Source: Shewanella sp. c952
GTDB taxonomy: Bacteria; Pseudomonadota; Gammaproteobacteria; Enterobacterales; Shewanellaceae
Direction of reading: 5' to 3'
DNA: 64,000 nt
Assembly: GCF_019654975.1 (NCBI RefSeq)
Contig: NZ_BPEW01000010.1
Span: 1 to 64,000 of the forward strand
Translations under genes and position numbers: made by a program
Notes under the pieces: model-generated
Told to the model about the DNA's origin: nothing
What the model saw: the letters and a program-made list of their open reading frames with translations, nothing else
Databases searched by the model: none
Shown: positions 26,039 through 35,358 of the stretch, in pieces
How positions within the stretch are numbered: position 1 is the stretch's first letter
Layout: every line of letters begins with the position of its first letter

Positions 26039-27904
26039 ATGAGTTTTGATATTTCTCAATTCCCTGTGTTAGCACAGGCAAATACCCCAGATGAGCTGAG
26101 ACAGCTCCCTCAAGCCGTTCTGCCACAATTGGCTGACGAACTTAGAGGTTTCCTTTTGAAGTCAGTGGGTAAATCAAGTGGCCATTTTGCATCAGGCCTT
26201 GGCACTGTCGAACTGACAGTGGCGATCCACTATGTCTATAACACACCATTTGATCGACTTATTTGGGATGTTGGTCACCAGGCCTACCCTCATAAAATCC
26301 TTACTGGTCGTCGTGAAAGAATGCACACTATTCGCCAAAAAGGTGGAGTTCATCCTTTCCCATGGCGCGAAGAGAGTGAATACGACACCTTTAGCGTTGG
26401 CCACTCAGGTACTTCAGTAAGTGCTGCACTTGCTATGGCTGTTGCTGCTGAAAAAGAGCAAGCGGGTCGTAAAGTGGTCTCCGTAATTGGCGATGGCGCA
26501 ATGACAGGCGGCATGGTGTTTGAAGCCATGAATCACGCAGGCGATCTACACAACGACATGTTGGTGATCTTAAACGACAATGAGATGTCTATCTCTGAGA
26601 ACGTTGGCGCACTCAACAACCATCTTGCTCAGCTTATGTCAGGACGTTTCTACACCACGATCCGTGAAAACAGCAAAAAAGTGCTTAAAGGCATGCCTGT
26701 TATCAAGGAGATGGCGAAGCGCACTGAAGAGCATCTTAAGGGCATGGTTGTGCCAGGCACTATGTTTGAAGAACTAGGCTTTAATTATATTGGCCCAATT
26801 GATGGCCATGACGTTGACGCCTTAGTTGAGACCTTACGCAATATGCGTAACCTCAGCGGACCACAGATTTTACATATCATGACTAAAAAAGGTCGTGGTT
26901 ATGAGCCTGCTGAAAAAGATCCTATCGGCTGGCATGCTGTGCCTAAGTTTGATCCGTCAACCTTTGAAAAGCCAGCTAGCAAGCCAAGTGACCCAACCTT
27001 CTCGCAAGTGTTCGGTAAGTGGCTTTGTGATGTAGCAGAAAAAGACGAAAAGCTATTAGCTATCACGCCAGCAATGCGTGAAGGCTCGGGAATGGTTGAG
27101 TTTTCTCAGCGCTTCCCAAAACAGTATTTTGACGCGGCCATTGCCGAGCAACATGCAGTTACCTTGGGTGCAGGTTTTGCCTGTGAAGGTTATACACCAG
27201 TAGTCGCTATTTACTCGACCTTCTTACAACGTGGTTACGATCAACTGATCCACGATGTAGCGTTGCAGAAACTACCCGTGGTGTTTGCTATCGATCGCGG
27301 CGGTATTGTTGGTGCTGATGGTCCAACTCACCAAGGGGCATTCGATTTAAGTTTCATGCGTACCGTGCCCAATATGGTTATCATGGCACCGTCTGATGAA
27401 AATGAGTGTCGTCAGATGCTTTATACCGGTTATTGCTACAAAGAGGGGCCAACAGCGGTACGCTACCCTCGTGGCAGTGCAACAGGTGCTAAGCAAGTCG
27501 AAACTATGACGGCACTGCCAATAGGTAAAGGCTTAATTAAACGTCGCGGCCAAAAAGTTGCCATCCTAAACTTTGGTACTACGCTGGCAAATAGTTTAGT
27601 GGCCGCAGAAGCATTCGATGCCACCGTTGCTGATATGCGTTTTGTTAAACCGCTTGATGTCGACTTGGTAAAAGAGTTAGCTGAAACTCATGATGTGCTA
27701 GTTACCGTTGAAGAAAATGCCATTATGGGCGGTGCAGGCTCAGGGATACTTGAGCTACTGCAAACACTTAAGTTGCCAAAACCAGTGTTGCAAATCGGTC
27801 TGCCCGATGAGTTTATTAAGCACGGCGCACCTGACGAGATAATCAGTGAGCTAAGGCTTGATGCTGCAGGAATCGAAAAGCAGATTGCTGACTACCTAGC
27901 GTAA
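26039..27904 (+). CDS. dxs: 1-deoxy-D-xylulose-5-phosphate synthase
   Basis: 621 residues, the usual DXS length. Thiamine-diphosphate motifs are clear: [18 protein letters not shown] (about residue 152) and [20 protein letters not shown]. The pyrimidine-binding half contains [19 protein letters not shown] and [20 protein letters not shown]. The C-terminal transketolase domain has [18 protein letters not shown]. It condenses pyruvate and glyceraldehyde 3-phosphate, the first step of the MEP isoprenoid pathway, and shares an operon with ispA, which uses the pathway's product. A perfect-palindrome terminator follows. Confidence 0.98.
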   Translation: MSFDISQFPVLAQANTPDELRQLPQAVLPQLADELRGFLLKSVGKSSGHFASGLGTVELTVAIHYVYNTPFDRLIWDVGHQAYPHKILTGRRERMHTIRQKGGVHPFPWREESEYDTFSVGHSGTSVSAALAMAVAAEKEQAGRKVVSVIGDGAMTGGMVFEAMNHAGDLHNDMLVILNDNEMSISENVGALNNHLAQLMSGRFYTTIRENSKKVLKGMPVIKEMAKRTEEHLKGMVVPGTMFEELGFNYIGPIDGHDVDALVETLRNMRNLSGPQILHIMTKKGRGYEPAEKDPIGWHAVPKFDPSTFEKPASKPSDPTFSQVFGKWLCDVAEKDEKLLAITPAMREGSGMVEFSQRFPKQYFDAAIAEQHAVTLGAGFACEGYTPVVAIYSTFLQRGYDQLIHDVALQKLPVVFAIDRGGIVGADGPTHQGAFDLSFMRTVPNMVIMAPSDENECRQMLYTGYCYKEGPTAVRYPRGSATGAKQVETMTALPIGKGLIKRRGQKVAILNFGTTLANSLVAAEAFDATVADMRFVKPLDVDLVKELAETHDVLVTVEENAIMGGAGSGILELLQTLKLPKPVLQIGLPDEFIKHGAPDEIISELRLDAAGIEKQIADYLA

Positions 27905-27935
27905 ACGGCTTTAATAGCAATAAATACAAGACATT

Positions 27936-27964
27936 AAAAAGGACTGCAATTGCAGTCCTTTTTT
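27936..27964 (+). terminator. Rho-independent terminator after dxs
   Basis: AAAAAGGACTGCAA runs straight into its complement TTGCAGTCCTTTTTT; the loop forms from the centre of this perfect palindrome. Confidence 0.92.
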
Positions 27965-27999
27965 ACTTTATAGCATTGGGGTTTTAGCTTAAGTGATAG

Positions 28000-28251
28000 C
28001 TAGCTGTCACAGCTGTCGCTGGCATGTTGTTTAAGTAGCTTTTTAAAGCTATTAGTCATTAATATTACCGTTAAAATAATCGACGATCCCACAGCCGAAA
28101 TGTCAAGACTATGGCCAGGCTTATTCAGTTCAAAAAATAACACTGTGTTGTATAAATAATCGATCCAAATTGCCAGAAGCGTAAAAATTAAAACCGTCAA
28201 ATTGACTTTTTTCTGTTGTTTGCTTAACTCTGCTTCTATTTTAGAAATCAT
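28000..28251 (-). CDS. Small two-helix membrane protein of unknown function
   Basis: 83 residues. A charged N-terminus (SKIEAELSKQQKKV) precedes two membrane segments, LTVLIFTLLAIWIDYLY and ISAVGSSIILTVILM, and a short charged tail ending in HASDSCDS. Not recognised. It is the last minus-strand gene in an accessory block between dxs and grpE, 45 bases downstream of the 509-residue protein, and so is possibly in its operon. Confidence 0.6.
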   Translation of the reverse strand: MISKIEAELSKQQKKVNLTVLIFTLLAIWIDYLYNTVLFFELNKPGHSLDISAVGSSIILTVILMTNSFKKLLKQHASDSCDS

Positions 28252-28296
28252 ACTTAATCCTCAATAATATCAGCCTATTAGTGGCTGCAGGTCTTA

Positions 28297-29826
28297 CTAC
28301 AAAATAAATAGCTTACTATCTCCTTTCGCATAAATTTTGCAGTGGTCGGTTACCTTACTTTTTTGACGATTACTTTGGCAAATCTCTAGTGCGGCTTGAT
28401 TCGCAGTTTCTTGATCTTTTCTGTTAACGCTATATCCCCATGAAAATGCGTCATCATTGTCAATAGCGACAGCAAATGCTTTGGCTTCTTTATAATGAAA
28501 ATATTGATTGAAGCCCTTATTGATACTGTCCCTAAAACTCCCTCGCGGAGTGGTCTTAGGTGTTTCCTTTTCATCAATTAATGCTTGTACGTCTGCTTGA
28601 CTGGATAAAGATAGAGTCGTTAAAAACTGCCTAGCTTCTTCACTACTACGTCGTTTCAGTCCTGAATATATTTTATGATTAAAGGATGTTTTTTCATCAT
28701 TATCTAATGAAACATCAGCTAAGTGCTTTAGCAAGAAATCAGGGGAGGAATAACTTAATTCGTCTAACAATTGTATTTTAAAACTATTAATATCTATCCC
28801 ATCTTGTTGGGACAACCAAGCCCATGCTTGCTCCGACTTTTTGTCTGGCCAACGACTTAGAATATCCGTTAGTTCGGCTTTTTTGTTAGAAGCATCAGCC
28901 AGCCGTTTATTTGCAGCAGTTTCTGGGTCTACATACATCCAATAATGGTAGGCATCATCGATAAGCATTTTGCGCTCGTCAACGTCCTCTATCTGATTCA
29001 ACTTAGCAAAAACATCATCTGGTGAGATTTTTAGCCATTGCATAAGGGGGCTAACAAGTAAGCCAATATCGTTAAGCTTACGTAGCTCATCATAAAAGGC
29101 GCTAAATTCATCACTGGTTTCTAAGTGGTAGCTAACTGAGAAAAGTTCTGATGATATATCAATATCTTTGTTTTTATACTGCACAAGCAAATACATCAGC
29201 TCTTCTAGATTGTGCTTAGCGAGTATTGAAATAAAATCAGAATTAGCAGGAACACCAGTGTCACTATCAGTGGTCACAAGGTCTTCTTCAAAGATCTCAA
29301 AGCCAAACTCAGGGTCTTTTTCTGCTAAAAGAGCTTTTACACGTTGTAAATAATGATCACTGTCAGGCAATGGGTTGTATTTCTCAATAAAAGGTAATAC
29401 TTTCCTGGGAGCAAGCTCAATTAACTGTGATGTTATCAAAGGAAGCAACAAATCGCGCTGCACCTTGTTTCTACTATCTAATGTTATTGATAGTGTTTCT
29501 AGCTCGGTAAGTGAAAACTCGCTGATAATGCTGTAGAGTTTTATATGTGCTGTTTTATTTTTTGGATTTTCTTCTATATCCAGTAAAAGCTGCTCTATTT
29601 CTGCATATGTATTAGCTAGAGTCTTACTGATGTCGGGTTTGCAAGATGCGAGCTTATCGTTACTCTCTATGTGGCTTATACCTGCCAGCTCTCCGCCGTT
29701 ATTACTCCCCTGCACCGAGGTTCTACTCACCTCTGCCAGAGAGGATATGTTAGTGAATCCTCCCCCTAGCCAATAACCGACCGTAAAGGTAACCGCAATG
29801 GTCAATAGCCAATGTATTTTCTTCAA
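28297..29826 (-). CDS. Membrane-anchored, mostly helical protein of unknown function
   Basis: 509 residues. The N-terminal stretch IHWLLTIAVTFTVGYWLGGG is an uncleaved anchor or signal. The rest is helical, acidic and Leu/Ser-rich, with SELSY- and WLSQQD-like segments that suggest a repeat (HEAT/TPR-like) solenoid rather than an enzyme; I see no catalytic motif. Four cysteines are present: one near residue 62 and the others near the C-terminus (EICQSNR, DHCKIYA). Not recognised. It sits downstream of a decayed gene in a block of unknown genes, all on the minus strand. Confidence 0.65.
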   Translation of the reverse strand: MKKIHWLLTIAVTFTVGYWLGGGFTNISSLAEVSRTSVQGSNNGGELAGISHIESNDKLASCKPDISKTLANTYAEIEQLLLDIEENPKNKTAHIKLYSIISEFSLTELETLSITLDSRNKVQRDLLLPLITSQLIELAPRKVLPFIEKYNPLPDSDHYLQRVKALLAEKDPEFGFEIFEEDLVTTDSDTGVPANSDFISILAKHNLEELMYLLVQYKNKDIDISSELFSVSYHLETSDEFSAFYDELRKLNDIGLLVSPLMQWLKISPDDVFAKLNQIEDVDERKMLIDDAYHYWMYVDPETAANKRLADASNKKAELTDILSRWPDKKSEQAWAWLSQQDGIDINSFKIQLLDELSYSSPDFLLKHLADVSLDNDEKTSFNHKIYSGLKRRSSEEARQFLTTLSLSSQADVQALIDEKETPKTTPRGSFRDSINKGFNQYFHYKEAKAFAVAIDNDDAFSWGYSVNRKDQETANQAALEICQSNRQKSKVTDHCKIYAKGDSKLFIL

Positions 29827-29955
29827 TTATTTAATCCTTTAAATATTTGCACACGTTGGCTTTTCAGATGTAAGTTCGTACCAACGTCAAAGTCTAAAAC
29901 TCTAAAAAGCTGTTAATAAACAATATAACATACCACTATTAGCTCTGTAACCTGT

Positions 29956-30455
29956 TCACCTTGCCAACTTATCACCTGCTACCGCCAGCGCTCTTAATTC
30001 TTGCTGTGGCAGTTCTTGATAGGAAGCCACAAAGCTATTACCTCGGTAATATTCATCGTTGCGGTTCATTGAATAGCCTGATTTAACCCTCCCAACACCT
30101 TGATACTCATCCAATCTGCTTGTTGCGACTCCGCCAGACGTTAATCCTCTGCGCTCAGCTCTCTGCCTGCTGAGCACCAATCCTCATCAAAGCTCTTTAA
30201 GGCGCTAGCTTCAGCTTGCTTAGGCGCTGTGCTTGGCTCGATAACGGCAAGCAAGCGTTGCAAGCTCCTTTGTTATCGCTCTGCCCTTGCCACCTTGGTT
30301 TGCAGCGCAGCCAAGTCATCAGCGCTTGGCGACTGAGCGTCCATTTTGCTGCTAGTGACTGTTTTTTCAGCTTGAAAAAAGTAGTAAAAGCCCGCGCTAG
30401 CGACAAGGCACAACCCTGTTGAGGCTAAAGTACTAAATGAAAGCTTGTTATCCAT
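29956..30455 (-). pseudogene. Decayed gene for an exported protein: two in-frame stops and a frameshift
   Basis: Starting at ATG 30455, MDNKLSFSTLASTGLCLVAS is a membrane anchor or signal. The frame meets TAA at 30273-30275, but continues in the same frame with plausible protein (LLAVIEPSTAPKQAEASALK, SFDEDWCSAGRELSAED) to a second TAA at 30141-30143. It then runs RLAESQQADW, after which the coherent sequence moves to another frame near 30100 (DEYQGVGRVKSGYSMNRN, then SFVASYQELPQQELRALAVA) and stops at 29956. The last part resembles the lead-in to Sel1/TPR-type repeats, so the 3' end may be lost as well. The parent family is not recognised. Confidence 0.7.
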
Positions 30456-30550
30456 ATTATTCAAATCCCTTAGTGCAATTACTTGCAAGCGTTAACACTT
30501 AGTGCTTCATCCTTAGCGCACTGCTCATATCCAGAATCCCTATGCGCCTT

Positions 30551-31126
30551 TTAATCCTCGATACATGGCTCGTAGAAATCATAGGAGACTTCAAAACCGA
30601 TGTCGCGACCTGCACCAACTGAAACTGAAGGAAGACCAGAGCATTTATTAGCAAGATCTTTTTTATAAGCGTTTGCAACATCAACTCTACAAGTAGACAC
30701 TGGTTCCTGATCTTCCTGACACTCTTTTTGGGTTTCTTTTTTAGGCTTCTTTGTCGTGTTAAATCGGCCATTAGGAAGTAAGCCTCTGTCAGATGAATGC
30801 ACACCGGTATCTATTTCGTCATCTCTGCCAGATTCATCACCTCTGTCACTGCGCCATTCATCTTCCCAGTCTATATCCCAACTATCATCATATAACCCCA
30901 CAAATTCACCTCTTTCCATCTCCTCTTCTGCGCCTGGCTCAGCAGAATCTGGTGGCCGATGACTTCCATCCGTGCCGGCATAAACTGTATTCATCATCGA
31001 CAATGACCACGGCATGATATCTGTTGAACTAATAGCAAAAGATTCCTCTCCAATGCTTCGAGTTGGTTCTACTGAAGTAAACATACAAACTCCGCCTAGG
31101 AGCATATAAGCCGCTTTGTAACGCAT
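30551..31126 (-). CDS. Exported acidic protein of unknown function
   Basis: 191 residues. The N-terminus MRYKAAYMLLGGVCMFTSVE is a short hydrophobic signal-like segment. The middle is strongly acidic (YDDSWDIDWEDEWRSDRGDE), and the C-terminal part has four cysteines (ECQED, STCRVD, NKCSG, EPCIED) that could form two disulfides in the periplasm. The stretch CRVDVANAYKKDLANKCSG looks like a folded domain. Not recognised. It lies 95 bases upstream of the decayed gene; a 10-bp tandem repeat begins 75 bases upstream of its start. Confidence 0.6.
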   Translation of the reverse strand: MRYKAAYMLLGGVCMFTSVEPTRSIGEESFAISSTDIMPWSLSMMNTVYAGTDGSHRPPDSAEPGAEEEMERGEFVGLYDDSWDIDWEDEWRSDRGDESGRDDEIDTGVHSSDRGLLPNGRFNTTKKPKKETQKECQEDQEPVSTCRVDVANAYKKDLANKCSGLPSVSVGAGRDIGFEVSYDFYEPCIED

Positions 31127-31200
31127 AATGTTGAAGTCCTTTTCATTTAAATTAACGACTCCGAATATAGCTATAGTGAGAGCGCCTCCCTAGTGATGTC

Positions 31201-31254
31201 AGCTTATATCAGCTTATATCAGCTTATATCAGCTTATATCAGCTTATATCAGCT
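31201..31254. repeat. Perfect 10-bp tandem repeat, 5.4 copies
   Basis: The unit AGCTTATATC occurs five times without a mismatch and is followed by AGCT. It lies in the intergenic region between grpE's terminator and the start of the 30551-31126 gene, in or upstream of that gene's promoter. The unit is close to one helical turn of DNA, so copy number could change promoter spacing. Confidence 0.95.
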
Positions 31255-31292
31255 GATGAATGGTGATGTTGAACGAGAAGCTCAGGCATAAA

Positions 31293-31323
31293 AAATGCCA
31301 GTAAGTATCACTTACTGGCATTT
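31293..31323 (-). terminator. Rho-independent terminator after grpE
   Basis: A 14-bp perfect stem, AAATGCCAGTAAGT with its complement and a 3-base loop, with a T run on the minus-strand side. Confidence 0.93.
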
Positions 31324-31382
31324 CAATTTGTTTAATCAGGTCAGTCTATTTGGCCACTTTATTGGGTAAGCCTATTTGGCAA

Positions 31383-31985
31383 CTAGCCTTGTGACACCAT
31401 CACCATTGCAGGGCGCAGTAGACGCTCGTTAAGGGTGTAACCTTTCTGCATAACCATCATCACGGTATTCGCCGGGAAGTCAGTGCTTGGTTGCATGCCA
31501 ATTGCTTGATGAAGTTCAGGGTTAAACGCTTCACCTTGTGGGTCAACTTGCGTCAAACCAAACTTTTCAACTGCACTAACAAAACTCTTAGCCGTTAACT
31601 CAACGCCTTCATAAATGGCTTTGGTTGCTTCAGCTTCAGCATCGGTTCCCTGAAGCGCACGCTCCATGTTATCGAGTACTGGTAGCAGTTCATTAGCAAA
31701 CTTTTCAAGTGCGAATTTACGGGCTTTCTCGACATCAATCGCTGCACGACGACGAATATTGTCCACTTCAGCAGCCGCTCGGATCACTGAGTCTTTTTGT
31801 GAATCCACAGTTGATTGTGCTTCTTGCAAAGCCTTCTCTAGCTCTTCAACTCGAAAGTTCGCTTGAGTCAATTCGTCCATTAAAGAGGCTTCATCGCTAC
31901 CTTCTGTCAGTAGCTCACCCTCTACAATCGATTCAACTTGCTCATCAATTTGGTTATCTTGTGCTTTATTTGTTTCGTTGCTCAT
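31383..31985 (-). CDS. grpE: GrpE nucleotide exchange factor
   Basis: 200 residues from the ATG at 31985, which has GGAG 6 bases upstream; the longer frame to 32030 lacks support. The N-terminal half is a long coiled coil ([20 protein letters not shown]), followed by [20 protein letters not shown] and [16 protein letters not shown]. The C-terminal beta wing has [14 protein letters not shown] and [20 protein letters not shown]. It releases ADP from DnaK. dnaK and dnaJ are not adjacent here. It is divergent from nadK, with 99 bases between start codons. Confidence 0.97.
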   Translation of the reverse strand: MSNETNKAQDNQIDEQVESIVEGELLTEGSDEASLMDELTQANFRVEELEKALQEAQSTVDSQKDSVIRAAAEVDNIRRRAAIDVEKARKFALEKFANELLPVLDNMERALQGTDAEAEATKAIYEGVELTAKSFVSAVEKFGLTQVDPQGEAFNPELHQAIGMQPSTDFPANTVMMVMQKGYTLNERLLRPAMVMVSQG

Positions 31986-32084
31986 TTTTGCTCCAGCTAA
32001 AAATGCTTTGTTTCTGCATGCTCTGGGCATATTATGGGGATCAATTTTGAGGTTTCAAGGCCTAAAGCCGGATCTGACACAAAT

Positions 32085-32963
32085 ATGAGCAATACCTTTC
32101 ACACTATTGGACTTATTGGCAAACCTAACCATGAAGGAACCAATCTCACCCTTAAGAGATTGCATCATTGGCTAACAATGCAAGGCTACAGCGTCTTGGT
32201 TGAGGAGCGCGTTGCCGCCGATGTCGGCTCACATACTCATTCTGTTGACCTGTTAGAGATTGGCGCGAAATGCGATCTCGCCATTGTTGTTGGTGGTGAC
32301 GGTAATATGCTGGGTGCTGCACGCGTATTGGCAAGGTTTGATATCGCCGTTATTGGGGTTAACCGTGGTAACTTAGGCTTTTTAACCGACCTGCCACCCG
32401 ACTCCTTTGAGGAAGCCTTATCTAAAGTATTGGATGGAGAGTTCGATACCGAGCAGCGTTTCTTACTTGAGGCGGAGGTGCACCGTCATGGCGAACTAAA
32501 ATCAAGTAACACTGCTGTCAACGAAGCCGTGCTCCATCCGGGTAAAATTGCCCATATGATTGAGTTTGAAGTCTATATCGATGACAAATTCATGTATAGC
32601 CAACGCGCTGACGGTATGATTGTATCGACTCCAACTGGCTCAACAGCTTACTCGTTATCAGCAGGAGGAGCGATCCTCACGCCTAACTTAGAAGCGATGA
32701 TTTTAGTCCCCATGTTCCCGCATACTCTCTCTTGTAGGCCAATAGTGGTCGATGCCTGCAGTATTATTAAACTGGTTGTGTCGCCACACAACGGTGACAA
32801 CTTAGAGGTGAGCTGTGATGGCCACGTCAATTTATCAGTGCTCCCAGGTGATGAGATTATCGTCAAGCGCAGCGTGGATACGTTGCGACTAATCCACCCC
32901 AAAGGGCATAACTACTTTCATGTATTAAGAACCAAGTTAGGCTGGGGCAGTAAGTTATTTTAA
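32085..32963 (+). CDS. nadK: NAD kinase
   Basis: 292 residues from ATG 32085, the same length as E. coli Nad[21 protein letters not shown] starts the fold, [17 protein letters not shown] is the GGDG active-site motif, and [20 protein letters not shown] follows. [18 protein letters not shown] and [20 protein letters not shown] bind NAD. It phosphorylates NAD to NADP. The frame is open back to 32034, but the extra residues are not family-like. It is divergent from grpE, a conserved neighbourhood in Gammaproteobacteria. Confidence 0.96.
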   Translation: MSNTFHTIGLIGKPNHEGTNLTLKRLHHWLTMQGYSVLVEERVAADVGSHTHSVDLLEIGAKCDLAIVVGGDGNMLGAARVLARFDIAVIGVNRGNLGFLTDLPPDSFEEALSKVLDGEFDTEQRFLLEAEVHRHGELKSSNTAVNEAVLHPGKIAHMIEFEVYIDDKFMYSQRADGMIVSTPTGSTAYSLSAGGAILTPNLEAMILVPMFPHTLSCRPIVVDACSIIKLVVSPHNGDNLEVSCDGHVNLSVLPGDEIIVKRSVDTLRLIHPKGHNYFHVLRTKLGWGSKLF

Positions 32964-32973
32964 ATTGCCCTCT

Positions 32974-33003
32974 GAGTCGGTAGTTAGGCTACTGACTCTT
33001 TAC
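32974..33003 (+). terminator. Terminator after nadK
   Basis: GAGTCGGTAG pairs with CTACTGACTC (one G-T wobble) across a 5-base loop, followed by T-rich sequence. Confidence 0.75.
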
Positions 33004-33248
33004 TTTCAGCCATTTACACACTGTCTCTTATCCGCAACAAGCTAATAACAGCCTGCTGTTTAAGCGACTATTCACACTGATACTAGGCGTTATTTTATGT
33101 ATTAATTGGTTGAATAATCACAACGAGGTTCACATTAAGTATCTCTAATTAATTCATAGGCTGACCATGACTGGAATTAAAAACAGATATTAAAACAAAT
33201 ACATAGACCACCCACTAGTCATTTTAACTCTAGGCAAAAAACCAAAAG

Positions 33249-33264
33249 CGTGACGAGCTTCACA
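33249..33264. promoter_or_regulatory. CRP-like site, distal, upstream of lldP
   Basis: CGTGA, 6 bases, TCACA: nine of ten half-site bases match TGTGA-N6-TCACA. It lies about 370 bases before the lldP start, inside the 658-base region (32964-33621) that carries no gene. Confidence 0.5.
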
Positions 33265-33408
33265 TCGAGATTTTGTTACTGTAACCAAAGTTAACGTCAC
33301 AACACGAAAGTATTAGATCAAATAACGCATTTCGTTTAGCTATTTTCACGGTTTCGCATACTGAACTATCAAAAAAACGTCGTAAATAGCTTTTAGCAAA
33401 GAAACGAG

Positions 33409-33424
33409 CGTGATCTAGATCACA
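33409..33424. promoter_or_regulatory. CRP-like site in the lldP promoter region
   Basis: CGTGATCTAGATCACA matches the symmetric CRP consensus at 15 of 16 bases. The 12-base core TGATCTAGATCA is a perfect palindrome and recurs 82 bases downstream. It lies about 200 bases before the lldP start codon. CRP control of D-lactate use is known in Shewanella oneidensis. Confidence 0.7.
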
Positions 33425-33490
33425 GCTGAAAAAACTGGCAAACAATGACGCATCTCACTACTAGCATTCTCAACCACAATTAAGGTACAA

Positions 33491-33506
33491 ACTGATCTAG
33501 ATCATA
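33491..33506. promoter_or_regulatory. Second TGATCTAGATCA palindrome upstream of lldP
   Basis: It has the same 12-base palindrome core as the site at 33409 (here 33493-33504), but the outer positions fit CRP less well (A-C and T-A flanks). It lies about 115 bases before lldP. Because Fnr-type sites (TTGAT-N4-ATCAA) share this symmetry, it could bind another CRP/FNR-family protein. Confidence 0.55.
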
Positions 33507-33621
33507 TTAGCGTTAGCCTATTTAACGTTTAGTACACACCTCAACCCGCCAGTATCAAAAATTAAACATAAGTCGGGTACTTACAATTGAAGTTCGCCAC
33601 CCAATAATCAACGAGGCAAGC

Positions 33622-35265
33622 ATGACCTTTATTCAACTACTCGCAAGCTTAACGCCGATAATCAGTGTAATGCTGTTTTTGGTGCTTTTACGGATGCCAG
33701 CATCAAGAGCAATGCCCATTTCCATGGTTTTTACAGGACTAGCCGCTGTCTTTGTTTGGCAAATGGATACCACTTTTCTCGCAGCGTCAGTGGTTGAAGG
33801 CCTGCTTTCAGCATTAACTCCATTAACCATTATTTTCGGTGCGGTGTTCCTACTGAATACGCTGAAGTACTCCGGCGCTATGGATACCATTCGTGCAGGC
33901 TTTACCAACATTAGTGCCGATGCCCGCGTGCAGGTCATTATTATCTGTTGGCTATTTGGCTCATTCATTGAAGGTTCAGCAGGCTTTGGTACACCCGCTG
34001 CTATTGGCGCCCCACTGCTAGTGCTATTGGGCATTCCACCCATTGCAGCAGCCGTCGTCGCGCTGATTGCCGACTCGACCTCAGTGTCGTTTGGTGCTAT
34101 TGGTCTACCGGTTCTGTTTGGTATGGATCAAGGTCTTACCCAAGGCGGCGTGAATATGGCTGCTGAGCAAATTGCTCAGCATGGTGGCAGTTTTGCTGAT
34201 TACGCCCAGTTCATTGCTATGCACATGATCACCATCGACTTAATCACAGGCACGCTTATTCCATTAACGATGGTCGCGATCCTTACCGGCTTCTTTGGCC
34301 GCAATAAATCCTTCAAAGAAGGGTTAGCTATCTGGAAGTTTGCGTTATTTGCTGGTCTTTCATTCACTGTACCCGCTTGGTTAATCAACTATTTTGCAGG
34401 CCCTGAGTTCCCATCGGTAATTGGCGCGCTTGTCGGTATGGCAATTGTTATTCCTGTCGCTAAGAAAGGATACCTTTTACCAAAAGAGCCTTGGAATGAT
34501 TTCGCCGAGAATGATGGCCAAGAGCGCAAAGAGCTGGCAACAGAGGCGAAGTTCTCCCAAGTTGCGGCATGGTCTCCATACATTATTATGGCTGCACTGC
34601 TTGTGCTATCTCGTACTGTAGAGCCTCTTAAAGCTTGGTTAACCAGCTTTAATATCAGCTGGACGGGTTTACTCGGTACAGAGCTAAAAGCGGGTTTTGC
34701 AACGCTATACGCTCCGGGCGCATTCTTTGTATTTGTGTGTATCTTAGGTTTCTTCCTGTTTAGAATGAAGTCTCCTGCGATTAAAGAATCCATTTCAGTT
34801 TCTTGTAAATCTATGGTACCAACCATTATCTCTTTAGGTGCATCTGTACCTATGGTGAAAATCTTCCTTAACTCAGGCGAGAACGCATCAGGACTTGCCT
34901 CTATGCCGGTAGCACTGGCTGACACATTAGCTGGCAGCATGGGCGCGGTTTGGGCATGGGTTTCACCGATTGTAGGGATCTTCGGCGCCTTCCTATCAGG
35001 CTCAGCGACCTTCTCCAACATGATGTTCTCCGGTCTTCAGTACAGCGTTGCCGATAATATTGGCGCTAACCACGCGTTAATTCTCGCAATGCAAGGCATT
35101 GGGGCTAACGCCGGCAACATGATGTGCGTGATGAATGTCGTCGCTGCTGCAACCGTTGTAGGTATGGCTGGTCGCGAATCTGAGATTATCCGTAAAACCA
35201 TGCCTGTTGCACTAGGCTATGCTTTAGTCGCTGGCACCATTGCCGCGATATGGGGCGGTTTCTAG
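33622..35265 (+). CDS. lldP: L/D-lactate permease
   Basis: 547 residues with about 13 membrane segments. [40 protein letters not shown] and [19 protein letters not shown] are LctP-family signatures, repeated in the second half as [20 protein letters not shown] and [16 protein letters not shown]. It imports lactate with protons. It is first in the lactate cluster, followed by dld-II and lldEFG, as in Shewanella. The start has GAGG 9 bases upstream. The long upstream region with CRP-like sites points to catabolite or anaerobic control. Confidence 0.96.
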   Translation: MTFIQLLASLTPIISVMLFLVLLRMPASRAMPISMVFTGLAAVFVWQMDTTFLAASVVEGLLSALTPLTIIFGAVFLLNTLKYSGAMDTIRAGFTNISADARVQVIIICWLFGSFIEGSAGFGTPAAIGAPLLVLLGIPPIAAAVVALIADSTSVSFGAIGLPVLFGMDQGLTQGGVNMAAEQIAQHGGSFADYAQFIAMHMITIDLITGTLIPLTMVAILTGFFGRNKSFKEGLAIWKFALFAGLSFTVPAWLINYFAGPEFPSVIGALVGMAIVIPVAKKGYLLPKEPWNDFAENDGQERKELATEAKFSQVAAWSPYIIMAALLVLSRTVEPLKAWLTSFNISWTGLLGTELKAGFATLYAPGAFFVFVCILGFFLFRMKSPAIKESISVSCKSMVPTIISLGASVPMVKIFLNSGENASGLASMPVALADTLAGSMGAVWAWVSPIVGIFGAFLSGSATFSNMMFSGLQYSVADNIGANHALILAMQGIGANAGNMMCVMNVVAAATVVGMAGRESEIIRKTMPVALGYALVAGTIAAIWGGF

Positions 35266-35300
35266 TTCAAAGCTAATCAAATTAATAACAATAATATTGA

Positions 35301-35323
35301 GAAAGCCGCATAGCGCGGCTTTC
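35301..35323 (+). terminator. Hairpin between lldP and dld-II
   Basis: GAAAGCCGC pairs with GCGGCTTTC across a 5-base loop. There is no long T run after it, so it may be an mRNA-processing or partial-termination hairpin rather than a full stop. Confidence 0.55.
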
Positions 35324-35358
35324 ATCCACTCTTATAGCAGTGTGTAGAGATAGAATCG

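Noticed and set aside
30499..30804. A 101-residue alternative frame overlapping the 191-residue exported protein
   Set aside because: The 30551-31126 frame has a signal-like start and a cysteine-rich C-terminal region, while this frame is Lys/Leu-biased with no start signal.
31201..31254. Could the short tandem repeat be a CRISPR array
   Set aside because: The repeats are contiguous 10-mers with no spacers, and no cas gene is in the window.
33633..34043. A 136-residue minus-strand frame inside lldP
   Set aside because: Same reason: antisense shadow of a conserved gene.
34389..35021. A 210-residue open frame on the minus strand inside lldP
   Set aside because: It lies wholly antisense to lldP, whose protein is clearly a lactate permease. 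It has no ribosome site, and its composition looks like a reverse-strand shadow of a membrane protein.
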